Below, in pieces: positions 21,081 to 31,343 of a stretch of DNA of 64,000 nt. The DNA is from Janthinobacterium sp. PC23-8. Its GTDB lineage: Bacteria > Pseudomonadota > Gammaproteobacteria > Burkholderiales > Burkholderiaceae_D. The notes below the pieces were generated by a model. The model was not told the origin of the DNA, searched no databases, and was given only the letters and a program-made list of their open reading frames with translations. The stretch covers positions 1,743,968 through 1,807,967 of the forward strand of contig NZ_NJGY01000001.1 of NCBI RefSeq assembly GCF_002250505.1, read 5' to 3'. Numbering within the stretch: the stretch's first letter is position 1; every line of letters begins with the position of its first letter. Both the position numbers and the translations under genes were made by a program.

Positions 21081-21291
21081 ACCGTCTCCAGGTAGGGTGG
21101 CGCGACGCGCTCTGATGCTGACAAATCAGAAAAATTATAGCCCCATCGCCCGCTGGCATGCAGCACAGTTATCAATACAATAATAATCAGCGCACGGCAG
21201 CAAGCGTTGACGATGCAACTAATCCAAGCTCAGGTAAAATATTTGCACGCCGGCTCGGGAAGCTGGATAGTAACTTCCACCTGGCTCGCTT

Positions 21292-22896
21292 ATGACTCAA
21301 GAATCTCCGCGCATTTCCGTTCTGCTCCTCGATGACGAAGCCATCGCGCTAGACCTGATCGCCCATGGCCTGGAACGCGAAGCCGACGTCACCCTGCGCT
21401 ATGATGCGCGCTCGGAAATGGCGGTTGCCCTGGCGCGCGAAACGTCGGCCACCATCGTGCTGGTCGATCTGCGCATGCCGGGCGCCGACGGTTTTGACGT
21501 GATCCGCATGCTGCGCGGCAACCCCGCCACCGAACATATCCCGGTAGTGCTGCTGTCGTCCGAGGACGACCCGTCGATCAAGGTCAAGGCCTTTGCCACC
21601 GGCGCCAACGATTACCTGGTGAAATGGCCGGACCCGCGCGAACTGCTGGCCAGGGTGCGCTATCACAGCGCCGCCTATATCGCCCGCCAGCAGCGCGACG
21701 CCGCGTTCATTTCGTTGCGGCTGAGCCAGGAGGAACTGGCCGTGAGCCAGTCGGCCCTGCACCAGGCGCAAAAAATGGAAGCCATCGGCCAGCTGACGGG
21801 CGGCGTGGCCCACGATTTCAACAATGTGCTGCAGATTATTGGCGGCAATTTGCAACTGATCAAGCTGCTGGGCGGCGTCAGCGAAAAAGCCGGCAGCCGC
21901 ATCGAGGTGGCGCTGGCCGGCGTGGAACGGGGCGCCAAGCTGTCGGCCCATCTGCTGGCGTTTGCCCGGCGCCAGCCGCTGCAGGCGCAACTGATCAATC
22001 CGGGCCAGGTGCTGCGCGACATGGGCGACATGATACGCCGCCTGCTCGACCCGCGCGCCGTCATCGACACCGATATCGAAGACGGCCTGTGGAGCACCAT
22101 GGTCGACGCCAACCAGCTCAACAACGTGCTGCTGAACCTGGCCATCAATGCGCGCGACGCGATGGCCGCCGGCGGCACCCTGACCATGCGCGCACGCAAT
22201 ATCGCCGCCAGCGCGATGCCGCTGTCGGAAGTGGCCAATGCCGACTATGTGATGCTGGAAATTGCCGACACCGGTGTCGGCATGGACGAGACCGTTTTGC
22301 AGCGCGCCTTCGAGCCCTTCTTCACCACCAAGCCAACCGGCCAGGGCACAGGCCTGGGCCTGAGCATGGCCTACGGCTTCGTCAAGCAGTCCGGCGGCGA
22401 GATCATCCTCAAGAGCGCGCCCGGCGTGGGCACCAGCGTGAAGATCTTCTTGCTGCGCAGCGAACAACAGGCGCCGGTGGTCGAGGAAGCGCCGGTGGCG
22501 CCCTTGACGCGCGGCCTGGAAACGATTTTGGTGGTGGAAGACGAGGAAGAGGTACGCCGCTCAACCGTCGAACTGCTGTCGGCGCTCGGTTACAAGGTGC
22601 TGCAGGCGGCCCATGCGGGTGCGGCCCTGAACCTGGTGCGCTCGGGCATCCCGATCGACCTGGTATTTACGGATGTCATCATGCCCGGTGACATCAGCAG
22701 CCTGCAGCTGAGCGAGGCGGTGCGCGAGCATCTGCCCGACACGCAGATTTTGTTTACCTCAGGCTACGCGGAAGGTGTGCTGACCCATGAAGGGCGGCTC
22801 GATCCCGGCGTCAACCTGCTGCAAAAACCCTATACGCCCGATGTGCTGAGCAGCCGCCTGCGGCAGTTGCTGCAGCGGCGCCAGGCGGCACGCTGA
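21292..22896 (+). CDS. REC-histidine kinase-REC hybrid protein
   Basis: Encodes 534 residues with no membrane segment. An N-terminal REC domain (residues 8-125) has DDEA and the acceptor in LVDLRMPGADG. It is joined to a kinase with the phospho-acceptor in GGVAHDFNNVLQIIGG near residue 180 and an ATPase domain with GTGLGLSMAYGF. A second REC domain (residues about 415-530) has VFTDVIMPG. It is a soluble sensor that takes its input as phosphotransfer through the first REC. It lies next to the bacteriophytochrome and its regulator on the opposite strand; a functional link is possible but not shown. Confidence 0.92.
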   Translation: MTQESPRISVLLLDDEAIALDLIAHGLEREADVTLRYDARSEMAVALARETSATIVLVDLRMPGADGFDVIRMLRGNPATEHIPVVLLSSEDDPSIKVKAFATGANDYLVKWPDPRELLARVRYHSAAYIARQQRDAAFISLRLSQEELAVSQSALHQAQKMEAIGQLTGGVAHDFNNVLQIIGGNLQLIKLLGGVSEKAGSRIEVALAGVERGAKLSAHLLAFARRQPLQAQLINPGQVLRDMGDMIRRLLDPRAVIDTDIEDGLWSTMVDANQLNNVLLNLAINARDAMAAGGTLTMRARNIAASAMPLSEVANADYVMLEIADTGVGMDETVLQRAFEPFFTTKPTGQGTGLGLSMAYGFVKQSGGEIILKSAPGVGTSVKIFLLRSEQQAPVVEEAPVAPLTRGLETILVVEDEEEVRRSTVELLSALGYKVLQAAHAGAALNLVRSGIPIDLVFTDVIMPGDISSLQLSEAVREHLPDTQILFTSGYAEGVLTHEGRLDPGVNLLQKPYTPDVLSSRLRQLLQRRQAAR

Positions 22897-22901
22897 CCAG
22901 G

Positions 22902-23357
22902 TTATTGGGGACGCACATAGCGGTGCGAACCCGGTGGCGGTTCATTGAGCACGGCCCAGAAGATGCCCAGGTCGGCAATCGCGCGCACGAATTCCTCGAA
23001 GTCGACCGGCTTGACGACATAGGCGTTCACGCCCAGCTCGTAGCTGCGCAACAGGTCCTGCTCTTCCTTGGACGAGGTCAGCATCACCACCGGGATGCTG
23101 CGCAACCCCAGCGTATGGCGAATTTCCTTCAGTACTTCCAGGCCATCGATTTTCGGCAACTTCAAATCGAGCAGCACCACGGCCGGATTGCCGACCTCGC
23201 GTGCGGTGTATTGTTCACGGCACAACAGGTAGTCGAGCGCTTCGGCGCCGTCGCGGGCGATGATGACCTCATTGGCCAACTGGCTCTTGGCCAGGGCGAT
23301 CAGGGTCAGTTCCAGGTCATGCGGATTATCTTCGACCAGTAAAATGGGTTTTAACAT
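22902..23357 (-). CDS. Response regulator paired with the bacteriophytochrome (Rcp1-like)
   Basis: Encodes 151 residues, a single REC domain with AAGGATAG before the ATG. LLVEDNPHDLELTL, VVLLDLKLPKIDG with the acceptor aspartate, MLTSSKEEQD and VVKPVDFEEF are typical of the phytochrome-linked Rcp1/CphA type. There is no output domain. The start is 3 bases after the phytochrome stop codon, so the two genes form an operon. It should receive phosphate from the phytochrome kinase and act by protein contact. Confidence 0.93.
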   Translation of the reverse strand: MLKPILLVEDNPHDLELTLIALAKSQLANEVIIARDGAEALDYLLCREQYTAREVGNPAVVLLDLKLPKIDGLEVLKEIRHTLGLRSIPVVMLTSSKEEQDLLRSYELGVNAYVVKPVDFEEFVRAIADLGIFWAVLNEPPPGSHRYVRPQ

Positions 23358-23360
23358 AGA

Positions 23361-25610
23361 CTATCCTTGCGTAACAAAATCCTTGGGAAGACTGAATGAA
23401 AAAGTGGCGCCAAGGCCCGGCGTCGACACGGCCCATACCCGGCCGCCATGGCGCTCGATAATGCGGCGCACATTGGCCAGGCCGATGCCGGTGCCGGGAA
23501 AGTCTTCCATGCGATGCAGGCGCTGGAAGACGCCGAACAGTTTGTGCACATATTCCATATTGAAGCCGGCGCCGTTGTCGGCCACGTGAAACGCCACTTC
23601 CCGGGCGTTTTCGGTGGCGCTCACGACAATGCGCGCCACCTCCTGGTGGCTGGTAAATTTGACGGCGTTCGACAGCAGGTTGTACAGCGCCAGTTGCACG
23701 AAGGTCGGATCGGCCTTGATCGAGGGCAAGGCGCCGATATCCCACTCGACCTGCCGTTCGCGGGTGTCGAGCGCCAGCTTCTGGATGCAGGCGCGCACCA
23801 GCTCGGTCATATTCACCTTGCACGGGTGCAGCGCGGCGCGGCCCATCTGCGAAAAGCTCAGCAGGTCGTCCACCAGCTTGCCGGCCAGGCGCGCCGAATC
23901 CTTGATGTTTTTCAGGAAGCGGCGGCGTTTTTCCAGGTCTTCCGCGCCCGCCGTTTCCATCAGCAAGTCGGAAAAGCCGGCGATATGGCGCAGCGGTGCG
24001 CGCAGGTCATGCGAGACGGAATACGAAAACGCTTCGAGTTCCTTGTTGGCGCGGCCCAGTTCCTCGGCCAGCTCGGCCATCTGCTCGGCCCGTTCCAGCA
24101 CGATGCCGAGCAAGGCGCCGCGAAACTCGACCGCCAGCTCGATCTCGCCGTCGTGCCAGGGCGCGCTGATGCCGTGGATGGTTTCGCGCCAGCTGGCAAA
24201 ACTGCTGCGCGGCGTCAACTGCCCCTGCCCGCGCTTGTCCTGCGGTTGGCCGGCCCAGTCGATGGTCCGCACCACTTCCGGCCGGAACCACAGCAGATAA
24301 TGCGGGTGGATGCGCGAAATCGACATCGACAGCAGGCCGCTGGCATTGCGCCTGCAGGCGAGCGCCGGTGCATGCAGGACGCTCAGCTGATCGGTATGAA
24401 ACACTTCGGCATGGGCGTTCGCGCCCAGCCACCGCACCAGTTCACGCACCTCGTGCTCGTCGGGCGCGTCGCCGTAGGTCAGCACGCGGTCGTCGACGAC
24501 GATGGCCGCGCCGCTGGCGCGGGCAAAGCGCAGCAGCTCGGGAAACACGCTGCACAGGCTGTCGGCAAAGTCGGCCTTGTGCTGCGACAGGCCCGCCAGC
24601 ATGCTGACCATGGTGCGCCGCACTTCCAGGCGCAATTCCAGTTCGCCGGCATCGCTGCGGCTTTCGATGCGCAGCGCCAGAATTTGCCCCAGCTGTTCGC
24701 ACACCGTGCGCTGCTCGAAGGCCACCGGCATCGCCGTGGCGTTATGACAGGAAATCAGGCCCCACAACTGCCCCTTGACGATCAGGGACACCGACATCGA
24801 CGCCAGGGTGCCCATGTTGCGCATATATTGCAGGTGGATCGGCGACACGCTGCGCAAGGCGGCATACGACAGGTCATTCGGCGCTCCCGTGAGGGGGTTA
24901 ATGGCCGGCACCAGGCGCGCCGGCACATAATGGGCGTCCTGGATCAGGCGTATATGGTTGAGCATGTACAGCTCGCGCGCCTGGCGCGGAATATCGCTGG
25001 CGGGAAACCGTTGTCCCAGATAAGAGCCGTAACCGTCGGCAAGGCTTTCGGCCAGTACATGACCATGGCCATCGCGGTCGAACTGGTACACCATCACGCG
25101 GCCAAAGCCGGTCACGTCGCGGATCTGCTGCGCGGCCAGCGTACTCATCTCGACGATATCGTGCACATCGTTGATTTTTAACAGAAAACTGCCCACCTTC
25201 GGATACAGGTGGCGGAAATCGGGCGGCGTGGCGCGGCTGACGGACTCGAACTCCAGCAGCAGCAGGCGGTCGAAAAGATGGGCCAGCACATCGAAATAGC
25301 GCTCGTTACCCACCAGTACCGTGCCCAGGTGCGTGGGTTGCACGCCCAGCTCGGTACGCGCCAGTTCGGCCTCCAGCTGCAAGGCGGCCCGCTCGCCCAG
25401 GATCGCCGGCAGTGCTTGCCCCAGTGCCTCGTCGCAGGCCACGCCCGTATGCTGCGCCAGGTTGGCCGAGGCCTGCACCACGCGCCGCTCGCCGTCTTGC
25501 GGCAGGGCCAGCAAAAAACCGTGCGGCTGGATGCTGCCAGGAATGCGAATCGGCTCCTGGTCGCACGAAGTAAGATTGAGTTGGGGCGGAACGGTGGCGG
25601 CGGGCATCAT
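23361..25610 (-). CDS. bphP: Bacteriophytochrome sensor histidine kinase
   Basis: Encodes 749 residues in PAS-GAF-PHY-kinase order. Cys16 lies before the PAS domain in [20 protein letters not shown], where bacteriophytochromes attach biliverdin. The GAF domain keeps [14 protein letters not shown] and the chromophore-pocket histidines ([12 protein letters not shown] and WGLISCHN). The PHY tongue has PRSSF near residue 475. The kinase acceptor histidine is in [14 protein letters not shown] near residue 535, and the ATPase has [11 protein letters not shown]. It should sense red/far-red light through biliverdin. No heme oxygenase (bphO) gene is visible nearby, so biliverdin must come from another locus or the host environment. 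Confidence 0.96.
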   Translation of the reverse strand: MMPAATVPPQLNLTSCDQEPIRIPGSIQPHGFLLALPQDGERRVVQASANLAQHTGVACDEALGQALPAILGERAALQLEAELARTELGVQPTHLGTVLVGNERYFDVLAHLFDRLLLLEFESVSRATPPDFRHLYPKVGSFLLKINDVHDIVEMSTLAAQQIRDVTGFGRVMVYQFDRDGHGHVLAESLADGYGSYLGQRFPASDIPRQARELYMLNHIRLIQDAHYVPARLVPAINPLTGAPNDLSYAALRSVSPIHLQYMRNMGTLASMSVSLIVKGQLWGLISCHNATAMPVAFEQRTVCEQLGQILALRIESRSDAGELELRLEVRRTMVSMLAGLSQHKADFADSLCSVFPELLRFARASGAAIVVDDRVLTYGDAPDEHEVRELVRWLGANAHAEVFHTDQLSVLHAPALACRRNASGLLSMSISRIHPHYLLWFRPEVVRTIDWAGQPQDKRGQGQLTPRSSFASWRETIHGISAPWHDGEIELAVEFRGALLGIVLERAEQMAELAEELGRANKELEAFSYSVSHDLRAPLRHIAGFSDLLMETAGAEDLEKRRRFLKNIKDSARLAGKLVDDLLSFSQMGRAALHPCKVNMTELVRACIQKLALDTRERQVEWDIGALPSIKADPTFVQLALYNLLSNAVKFTSHQEVARIVVSATENAREVAFHVADNGAGFNMEYVHKLFGVFQRLHRMEDFPGTGIGLANVRRIIERHGGRVWAVSTPGLGATFSFSLPKDFVTQG

Positions 25611-25794
25611 GGCGGGTATGTCGGCAACGCGGGCCGGTCAGGCGGTGGAAGTCACATTATTGTACTGGAGCACGATCAGCCGCGCCGCACAGGATGGGCG
25701 TGTTGTCCACTGGCGGCATTTTCAGCACGGCCTGTTTGGATTACCATGCAGACCAACGCGACGGCGCGCAGCCCCATACACAGCAAGGTCAACG

Positions 25795-28149
25795 GTGCAA
25801 TCTTTACAACAGGGCTTTATTCTGACCCGCCACTGGCGCGATACCCGCGACGGCACGCAGGTCGATTTCTGGCTGGCGACCGATGACGGTCCGCGCCAGG
25901 TCAGCCTGCCGCCGCAGACCTCGGTGGCCTTTATTCCGGTTGAACAGCGTGAACAGGCAGAACTGCTGCTGCACGGCGAGCGCCATGCCGAGCTGCGGCC
26001 CCTGACCCTGTGCGATTTCCGGCACCGCCCCGTGCTGGGCCTGTATTGCAAGCAATACCGGCACTTGCTGAAGCTTGAAAAACACTTGCGCGCCCATGGC
26101 GTGGAGGTCTACGAAGCCGATATCCGCCCGCCCGAGCGCTACCTGATGGAGCGCTTTATCACAGCGCCGGTAGCGTTCGAAGGCGAAGCCGGGCAGCAGT
26201 TGCACCTGAAACCTGCGCCCGGCTACCGTCCCACCTTGAAACTGGCCTCGCTCGATATCGAAACGACGGCCCACGGCGAGCTGTATTCGATCGCCATCGA
26301 GGGCTGCGGCCAGCGCCAGGTGTATATGCTGGGGCCGAAAAACGGCGGCGACGAGGACCTCGACTTTGACCTCGAATACTGCGCCAGCCGCAGCCAGCTG
26401 ATCGAGTGCCTCAATGCCTGGATGGAACAGCACGACCCTGACGCCATTATCGGCTGGAACGTGGTGCAGTTCGACCTGCGCGTGCTGCGCGAACAGGCGC
26501 AGCGCCACAGGGTGCCCCTGAAGCTGGGACGCGGCGGCGCGGAGCTGGAATGGCGCGAACACGGCGGCAAGCAGGAACATTATTTTGCGGCCGCCGCCGG
26601 CCGCTTGATCATCGACGGCATCGAGGCGCTGAAATCGGCGACCTGGAATTTTACTTCGTTCAGCCTGGACAACGTGGCGCAAACCCTGCTGGGCGAAGGC
26701 AAGTCGATCGACAATCCGTATCAGCGCATGGCCGAGATCGACCGCCGCTTTCGCGAAGACAAGCCGGCGCTGGCGCGCTACAACCTGAAGGATTGCGAAC
26801 TGGTCACGCGCATCTTTGCGAAAACCGAACTGCTGACCTTCCTGCTGGAACGGGCCAGCGTGACGGGCCTGGCGGCCGACCGCAGCGGCGGCTCGGTGGC
26901 CGCCTTTGAACATCTGTATTTGCCGCTGATGCACCGGCAGGGTTATGTGGCGCCCAACCTGGGCGACGTGCAGGGCGACAACAGCCCGGGCGGCTTCGTG
27001 ATGGATTCGCGCTCGGGCCTGTACGACTCGGTGCTGGTGCTCGACTACAAAAGCCTGTACCCGTCGATTATCCGCACCTTTTTGATCGACCCGGTGGGGC
27101 TGGTGGTGGGCACGCGCGAGGGTGAGGGCGAGGCCGATACCGTGCCCGGCTACCGGGGCGCGCAGTTTTCACGAGTTAAACATTGCCTGCCCGCCATCGT
27201 GAAGCAGGTGTGGCAAGGCCGCGAGGCGGCCAAGCGCGAACGCAATGCGCCACTGTCGCAAGCCCTGAAAATCATCATGAACGCCTTTTATGGCGTACTG
27301 GGATCGAGCGGCTGCCGCTTTTTCGATCCGCGCCTGGCCTCGTCGATCACCTTGCGCGGCCACGACATCATGCACCGCACGCGCGAGCTGATCACCGGAC
27401 AAGGCTACCAGGTGATCTATGGCGATACCGATTCCACCTTCGTGTGGCTCAATACACGGCATGACGACGAGGCGGCCGGCAAGATCGGCCGCGCGCTGGT
27501 GGCGCATGTCAACGACTGGTGGAAGCAATATCTGCGCGAAACATTCAATCTGGACAGTGCACTGGAACTGCAATTCGAAACCCATTACCGGCGTTTTCTG
27601 ATGCCCACCATCCGCGGCTCGGAAGAAGGCAGCAAGAAGCGCTATGCCGGCCTGGTCGGCAAACCCGACGGCAGCGAAGCGATGGTCTACAAGGGCCTGG
27701 AAACGGTGCGCAGCGACTGGACCCCGCTGGCCCAGCAATTCCAGCAAGCCCTGTATTGGCGCGTCTTCCAGCGCGCGCCCTACCAGGACTATCTGCGCGA
27801 CTATGTGGAACGCACCCTGGCTGGCGAACACGACGCGCTGCTGGTCTACCGAAAGCGCCTGCGCCGCCCCCTGGACGACTACCAGCGCAACGTGCCGCCC
27901 CATGTGCGCGCCGCGCGCGCGGCCGACGCCTATAACCTGGCGCAAGGGCGGCCCCTGCAATACCAGAACGGCGGGTCGATCAGCTATGTGATCACGCTGG
28001 CCGGCCCCGAACCGCTGGAGACGCAGCGCTCGCAGATCGACTACGAACACTATCTGACGAAACAATTGCAGCCGGTGGCGGACGCCATACTGCCCTTCCT
28101 CGGCGACGATTTTTCGAAGCTGATTTCACGCCAGCACGATTTGTTCTGA
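25795..28149 (+). CDS. polB: DNA polymerase II
   Basis: Encodes 784 residues from a GTG at 25795 with AAGG upstream; this gives an N-terminus ([13 protein letters not shown]) and length matching the E. coli enzyme. The family-B exonuclease motif is LDIETT near residue 157; polymerase motifs are [25 protein letters not shown] and [10 protein letters not shown], followed by KKRYAGL. All catalytic aspartates are present. Pol II restarts replication at lesions and does error-prone bypass. In E. coli it is SOS-induced, but no LexA box of correct spacing was found here. It is divergent from bphP. Pol II is patchily distributed among betaproteobacteria. Confidence 0.96.
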   Translation: MQSLQQGFILTRHWRDTRDGTQVDFWLATDDGPRQVSLPPQTSVAFIPVEQREQAELLLHGERHAELRPLTLCDFRHRPVLGLYCKQYRHLLKLEKHLRAHGVEVYEADIRPPERYLMERFITAPVAFEGEAGQQLHLKPAPGYRPTLKLASLDIETTAHGELYSIAIEGCGQRQVYMLGPKNGGDEDLDFDLEYCASRSQLIECLNAWMEQHDPDAIIGWNVVQFDLRVLREQAQRHRVPLKLGRGGAELEWREHGGKQEHYFAAAAGRLIIDGIEALKSATWNFTSFSLDNVAQTLLGEGKSIDNPYQRMAEIDRRFREDKPALARYNLKDCELVTRIFAKTELLTFLLERASVTGLAADRSGGSVAAFEHLYLPLMHRQGYVAPNLGDVQGDNSPGGFVMDSRSGLYDSVLVLDYKSLYPSIIRTFLIDPVGLVVGTREGEGEADTVPGYRGAQFSRVKHCLPAIVKQVWQGREAAKRERNAPLSQALKIIMNAFYGVLGSSGCRFFDPRLASSITLRGHDIMHRTRELITGQGYQVIYGDTDSTFVWLNTRHDDEAAGKIGRALVAHVNDWWKQYLRETFNLDSALELQFETHYRRFLMPTIRGSEEGSKKRYAGLVGKPDGSEAMVYKGLETVRSDWTPLAQQFQQALYWRVFQRAPYQDYLRDYVERTLAGEHDALLVYRKRLRRPLDDYQRNVPPHVRAARAADAYNLAQGRPLQYQNGGSISYVITLAGPEPLETQRSQIDYEHYLTKQLQPVADAILPFLGDDFSKLISRQHDLF

Positions 28150-28397
28150 AACGATTTTGCTTGCCTTGTCGCAGCCATGAGGTAATATCGGCGCCTGCCC
28201 GGCCTCGGCCACAGGCGCAAGCCACGGCACAGGCGTAAAATACGCCATGGCGAAAGAATAAGAGCGGTACCAGTACACGAAGATGCGCCCCGGCCCGGAT
28301 GGTACCGGCTGCAGTGGCGCATACTGCACCGATGTTGAACCAGCAAGCACGGCGGCCTCGCTTGCCCCTTGCCTGTTATTTTTAGATTGAATACACC

Positions 28398-29720
28398 ATG
28401 ACCGAGATCACGTCCTTAAGAGACATTCCGCAAAAAAACATCTTCCGCAAAGGCGATACCTTTGTGCTGTTTGGCGAGCTGTTCGGCCGGGGCTATGTCA
28501 ATGGCCTGCTGGACGAAGCACGCAAGGCGGGCATGAACATCGTCGGCATGACGGTCGGCCGCCGCGATGAAAACCTGGCGCTGCGCCCCTTGAACGCGGA
28601 AGAGCTGGCCGAAGCCGAAGCCAACCTGGGCGGACGCATCATCAACGTGCCGCTGATGGCCGGTTTCGACCTCGACGCCCCCGCCGGCGAACCGACGCCA
28701 ACCGCCCTGCTGGCCGACCTGACCCTGAAAAGCTGGCAGGAAGACAAGCTGGACTGGGAAAAGATCGCACGCTCGCGCGCAGCCGGTACGGCCCGCTTCA
28801 CGGCCTCGGTGGCGCAAGCCATGGCCGAGCTGGACAGCCTGATTCCTGACGGCAGCAATGTGTATTTCGCCCACACCATGGCCGGCGGCATTCCCAAGGT
28901 CAAGGTCTTCCTGGCCATTGCCAACCGTATCTACAAAGGCCGCGGCGAGCGTTTCATGTCCTCGCGCGCCCTGCTCGACAGCGACCTGGGCAAGCTGATC
29001 CTGATGAACTTCGACGAAGTCACCGCCAACACCCTGCAGCACCTGATCGATGGCAGCGCTGCCATCCGCGCGCGCATCGAGCAGGCCGGCGGCCAGGTGC
29101 GCTACAGCGCCTACGGCTACCACGGCACCGAGATCCTGATCGACGGCAAGTACCAATGGCAAACCTACAGCAACTACACCCAGGGCCTGGCCAAGATGCG
29201 CCTGGAAAACGTGGCCAGGGCTGCGTGGGAACAAGGCATCAAGGCCACCGTCTTCAACTGCCCTGAAATCCGCACCAACTCGTCCGACATTTTCGTCGGC
29301 GTGGAACTGTCGCTGTTCCCCCTGCTCGACGCCCTGAAAAAAGAAGGCGGCGGCGCCTGGGCCGAACAGCAATGGGAGACCTGCCAGGCCCTGCTGGAAG
29401 ACGGCACCTCGCTGCAAGACCTGCTCGACCGCATCGCCGCCTACAACGGCGACGCCACCAGCGTCCACTTCCGCAACTTCGCCGCCTGGCCGATGGACAA
29501 CACGCCGGAACTGGCCGAAGTCATGATCGGCACCTCCGACGACATCACCAAGCTGCACAAGGACCGCAAGGAACTGATCACCGACCACCTGAGCTCGCTG
29601 GTGCTGGAAGGCACCGGCCCGCTGATGTTCCACGAAATGTCGGACCCGCAAGCACCCGTCATCTGGCTCAACCACGACATCATCGCGCGTCAGCTGAGCG
29701 CGGTGCATAATCCGGCCTGA
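28398..29720 (+). CDS. Conserved protein, possibly FabMG-like enoyl-ACP reductase family
   Basis: Encodes 440 residues with no signal peptide or membrane helix. The N-terminus (FVLFGELFGRGYVNGLLDEA, then NIVGMTVGRRDE) has a hydrophobic strand, glycine-rich turn and helix that could bind a nucleotide cofactor. From memory the sequence resembles soluble proteins annotated as the FabMG enoyl-ACP reductase family, described from soil metagenomes. If correct it would reduce the trans-2 bond of enoyl-ACP in fatty acid synthesis. The coding region is clear, the function much less so. It is followed by tRNA-Leu. Confidence 0.7.
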   Translation: MTEITSLRDIPQKNIFRKGDTFVLFGELFGRGYVNGLLDEARKAGMNIVGMTVGRRDENLALRPLNAEELAEAEANLGGRIINVPLMAGFDLDAPAGEPTPTALLADLTLKSWQEDKLDWEKIARSRAAGTARFTASVAQAMAELDSLIPDGSNVYFAHTMAGGIPKVKVFLAIANRIYKGRGERFMSSRALLDSDLGKLILMNFDEVTANTLQHLIDGSAAIRARIEQAGGQVRYSAYGYHGTEILIDGKYQWQTYSNYTQGLAKMRLENVARAAWEQGIKATVFNCPEIRTNSSDIFVGVELSLFPLLDALKKEGGGAWAEQQWETCQALLEDGTSLQDLLDRIAAYNGDATSVHFRNFAAWPMDNTPELAEVMIGTSDDITKLHKDRKELITDHLSSLVLEGTGPLMFHEMSDPQAPVIWLNHDIIARQLSAVHNPA

Positions 29721-29857
29721 GCTGCTGCGGCCCCTGTCACGCCGCCGTGAATGCATGTTTTGCATGGTGGCGTCAGCTTGCAGCAAACCGTATAAAAGGT
29801 ATGCCAAGCAAAAAACTTGCCGGAACCGGATAAATCAGTGATAATGCCTCTCGCGTT

Positions 29858-29944
29858 GCCGGGATGGCGGAATAGGTAGACGCACGGGACTCAAAATCCC
29901 GCGCTGGAAACAGCGTGCCGGTTCGATTCCGGCTCCCGGCACCA
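29858..29944 (+). tRNA. tRNA-Leu (anticodon CAA)
   Basis: The cloverleaf is complete: acceptor GCCGGGA pairs with TCCCGGC, the D-arm has GGCGGAATAGGTAGAC, and the anticodon stem CGGGA/TCCCG holds the loop CTCAAAA with anticodon CAA. A long variable arm (GCGCTGGAAACAGCGT) marks a class II tRNA, and the T-loop GTTCGATTC is present. The discriminator is A and CCA is encoded (29942-29944). It reads UUG codons. Its 3' end is next to an integrase remnant, so it has probably served as a phage or island attachment site. Confidence 0.97.
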
Positions 29945-29967
29945 CGCACCAAATTCAAGAAGTACCG

Positions 29968-30014
29968 AAAAAGCCATAAAATCCAATGTTATCAAGGGTT
30001 TAGTGGCTTTTTTT
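29968..30014 (+). terminator. Hairpin with T-tract downstream of tRNA-Leu
   Basis: AAAAAGCCA at 29968-29976 pairs with TGGCTTTTT at 30004-30012 across a 27-base loop, followed by more T residues. It may end the tRNA transcript. The same position is where element attachment sites commonly lie, so part of it may come from an integrated element. Confidence 0.6.
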
Positions 30015-30100
30015 ACGTCTATGCCATCCTGCTTTCTACCGATTAAACCCGACAAAAACCACTAGCGACTACGCCATGATTACGCCAAATTGGAGAGGTC

Positions 30101-30576
30101 ATGGCATCATTCAGAAAACGTTCAGGCGGCTGGTGCGCAGTAATTGCAGTACTTGGCGCACGCGAATCCGAGACATTCAGCACCAAGGCTGAGGCAATGG
30201 CTTGGGCTGCCGAACGCGAAGCCCAGCTGCGCCGCAACGACGCTTCAGGCATAGTCTTGGGGAAAACCTGGCTGCAGGCATTTGAGCGGTACCGTGACGA
30301 AGTTTCCGTCCACAAAAAAGGCGCGCGTTGGGAAACCATCTGACTGGCGGCGATCGCAAGGCACCTGGTCGCCGGCAAGATGCTGGGCGAACCTCATCGC
30401 TGAAGTTACGCCAGACATTTTGGGACAGTGGCGCGACATGCGCCTCAAAACAGTATTGGGGTCGACGGTCAATCGGGATCTCAATCTGATTTCGCATCTT
30501 TTCACCACTGCCCGCCGCGAATGGAAATGGGCCGCAAAAAGCCCCACTGCTGATGTGCGCCACCCTACTCGGCCCG
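30101..30576 (+). pseudogene. Remnant of a tyrosine recombinase (phage-type integrase)
   Basis: The first part (30101-30343) encodes an arm-binding domain, MASFRKRSGGWCAVIAVLGA with TKAEAMAWAAERE, ending in KGARWETI then TGA where relatives continue with Arg-Leu. In the same frame the next codons (LAAIARHLVAGKMLGE) still look like integrase, so this is a point nonsense change. Around 30385-30396 the frame shifts, and IAEVTPDILGQWRDMRL to EWKWAAKSPTADVRHPTRP continues the core-binding domain. The catalytic domain with the R-H-R-Y residues is absent. Nonsense change, frameshift and truncation together make it inactive. It begins 157 bases after tRNA-Leu. Confidence 0.85.
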
Positions 30577-30730
30577 TGCGACTTATTTCAATGTGTCAGA
30601 TGAAAGCCGCGATGCGCTTGCAAGCGCAACCTCTCCGATTCTTCTGCCCTTGCCTCCATTTGTTGACGTACGCTTCAATAAAAAAGTCCCCGGATCTCCA
30701 AATGTCGGCACTGACCCCGAAGTGAGGGAG

Positions 30731-31225
30731 TCAGGCGGAGATGTGGAGGGTGCCGATGATGCCGGCGGCGAATGAGCTGCCGATGACGTCGCTGGCGTAG
30801 GCGGGATTGGATTTGAGGATTTCGGCCCAGTTGGTCGAGGCCTGGTCGGACAGGCCGTTGTTGCCGCCCACGGTGTAGACGCCCGAGGCGCTGCCGGCGG
30901 CGGAGTAGGCCGACAGTATGCCCTGGTCCGTCGCCTGCGGCGCCGTCTGCGAGGTGTCGGCATTGCTGCCGGCCTCGGGCACGGCGATGGCTTCCTCACT
31001 CGTGCCGGCCTGCTCCAGGGTGCCCAGCAGTCCGGCGGCGGAGTACACTGCGCCGCTGCCAGCGCCACTGCCACCGCCCAGCATGGCCACCACGGCCGAC
31101 TCCTCCGACAGTTCGACCGCCTCCGATGACAACGCCGCCGCTTCCGCGTTGCGCGGGACGGCCACCGGCGCCGACCCGATCGGTCTGCTGGTATAGCTGG
31201 CGGCGGGGTTCAGGGACACGGTCAT
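30731..31225 (-). CDS. Hypothetical protein rich in Ala, Ser and Gly
   Basis: Encodes 164 residues from the ATG at 31225 (NPAASYTSRPIGSAPVAV at the start). I do not recognise a characterised family. It has no obvious signal peptide; the middle is low-complexity (LGGGSGAGSGAVYSAAGLLG) and the C-terminus, SDVIGSSFAAGIIGTLHISA, is hydrophobic. An open frame continues upstream to 31366 but without a ribosome site. Codon use fits the GC-rich chromosome. Similar short proteins seem common in related genera, from memory. Function unknown. Confidence 0.6.
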   Translation of the reverse strand: MTVSLNPAASYTSRPIGSAPVAVPRNAEAAALSSEAVELSEESAVVAMLGGGSGAGSGAVYSAAGLLGTLEQAGTSEEAIAVPEAGSNADTSQTAPQATDQGILSAYSAAGSASGVYTVGGNNGLSDQASTNWAEILKSNPAYASDVIGSSFAAGIIGTLHISA

Positions 31226-31343
31226 GGTCTTGCCAATATAGCCTATGAATTTCCACTGTTCAAGAAAAAGGACGCCGCAGCCTCCCTTTCTGGCGTCTTG
31301 CCGTACAGCGCGCATGTCGGGCCAGTCGCTGCGAAGTCGAATT

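Noticed and set aside
25661..25680. Possible LexA box upstream of polB (CTGGAGCACGATCAG)
   Set aside because: The CTG and CAG half-sites are 9 bases apart rather than 10 and the centre is not AT-rich, so it does not fit the SOS box.
30593..30725. Short open frame after the integrase remnant (NKKVPGSPNVGTDPEV)
   Set aside because: It has no ribosome site and no recognisable domain, and it lies in decayed sequence; probably not a gene.
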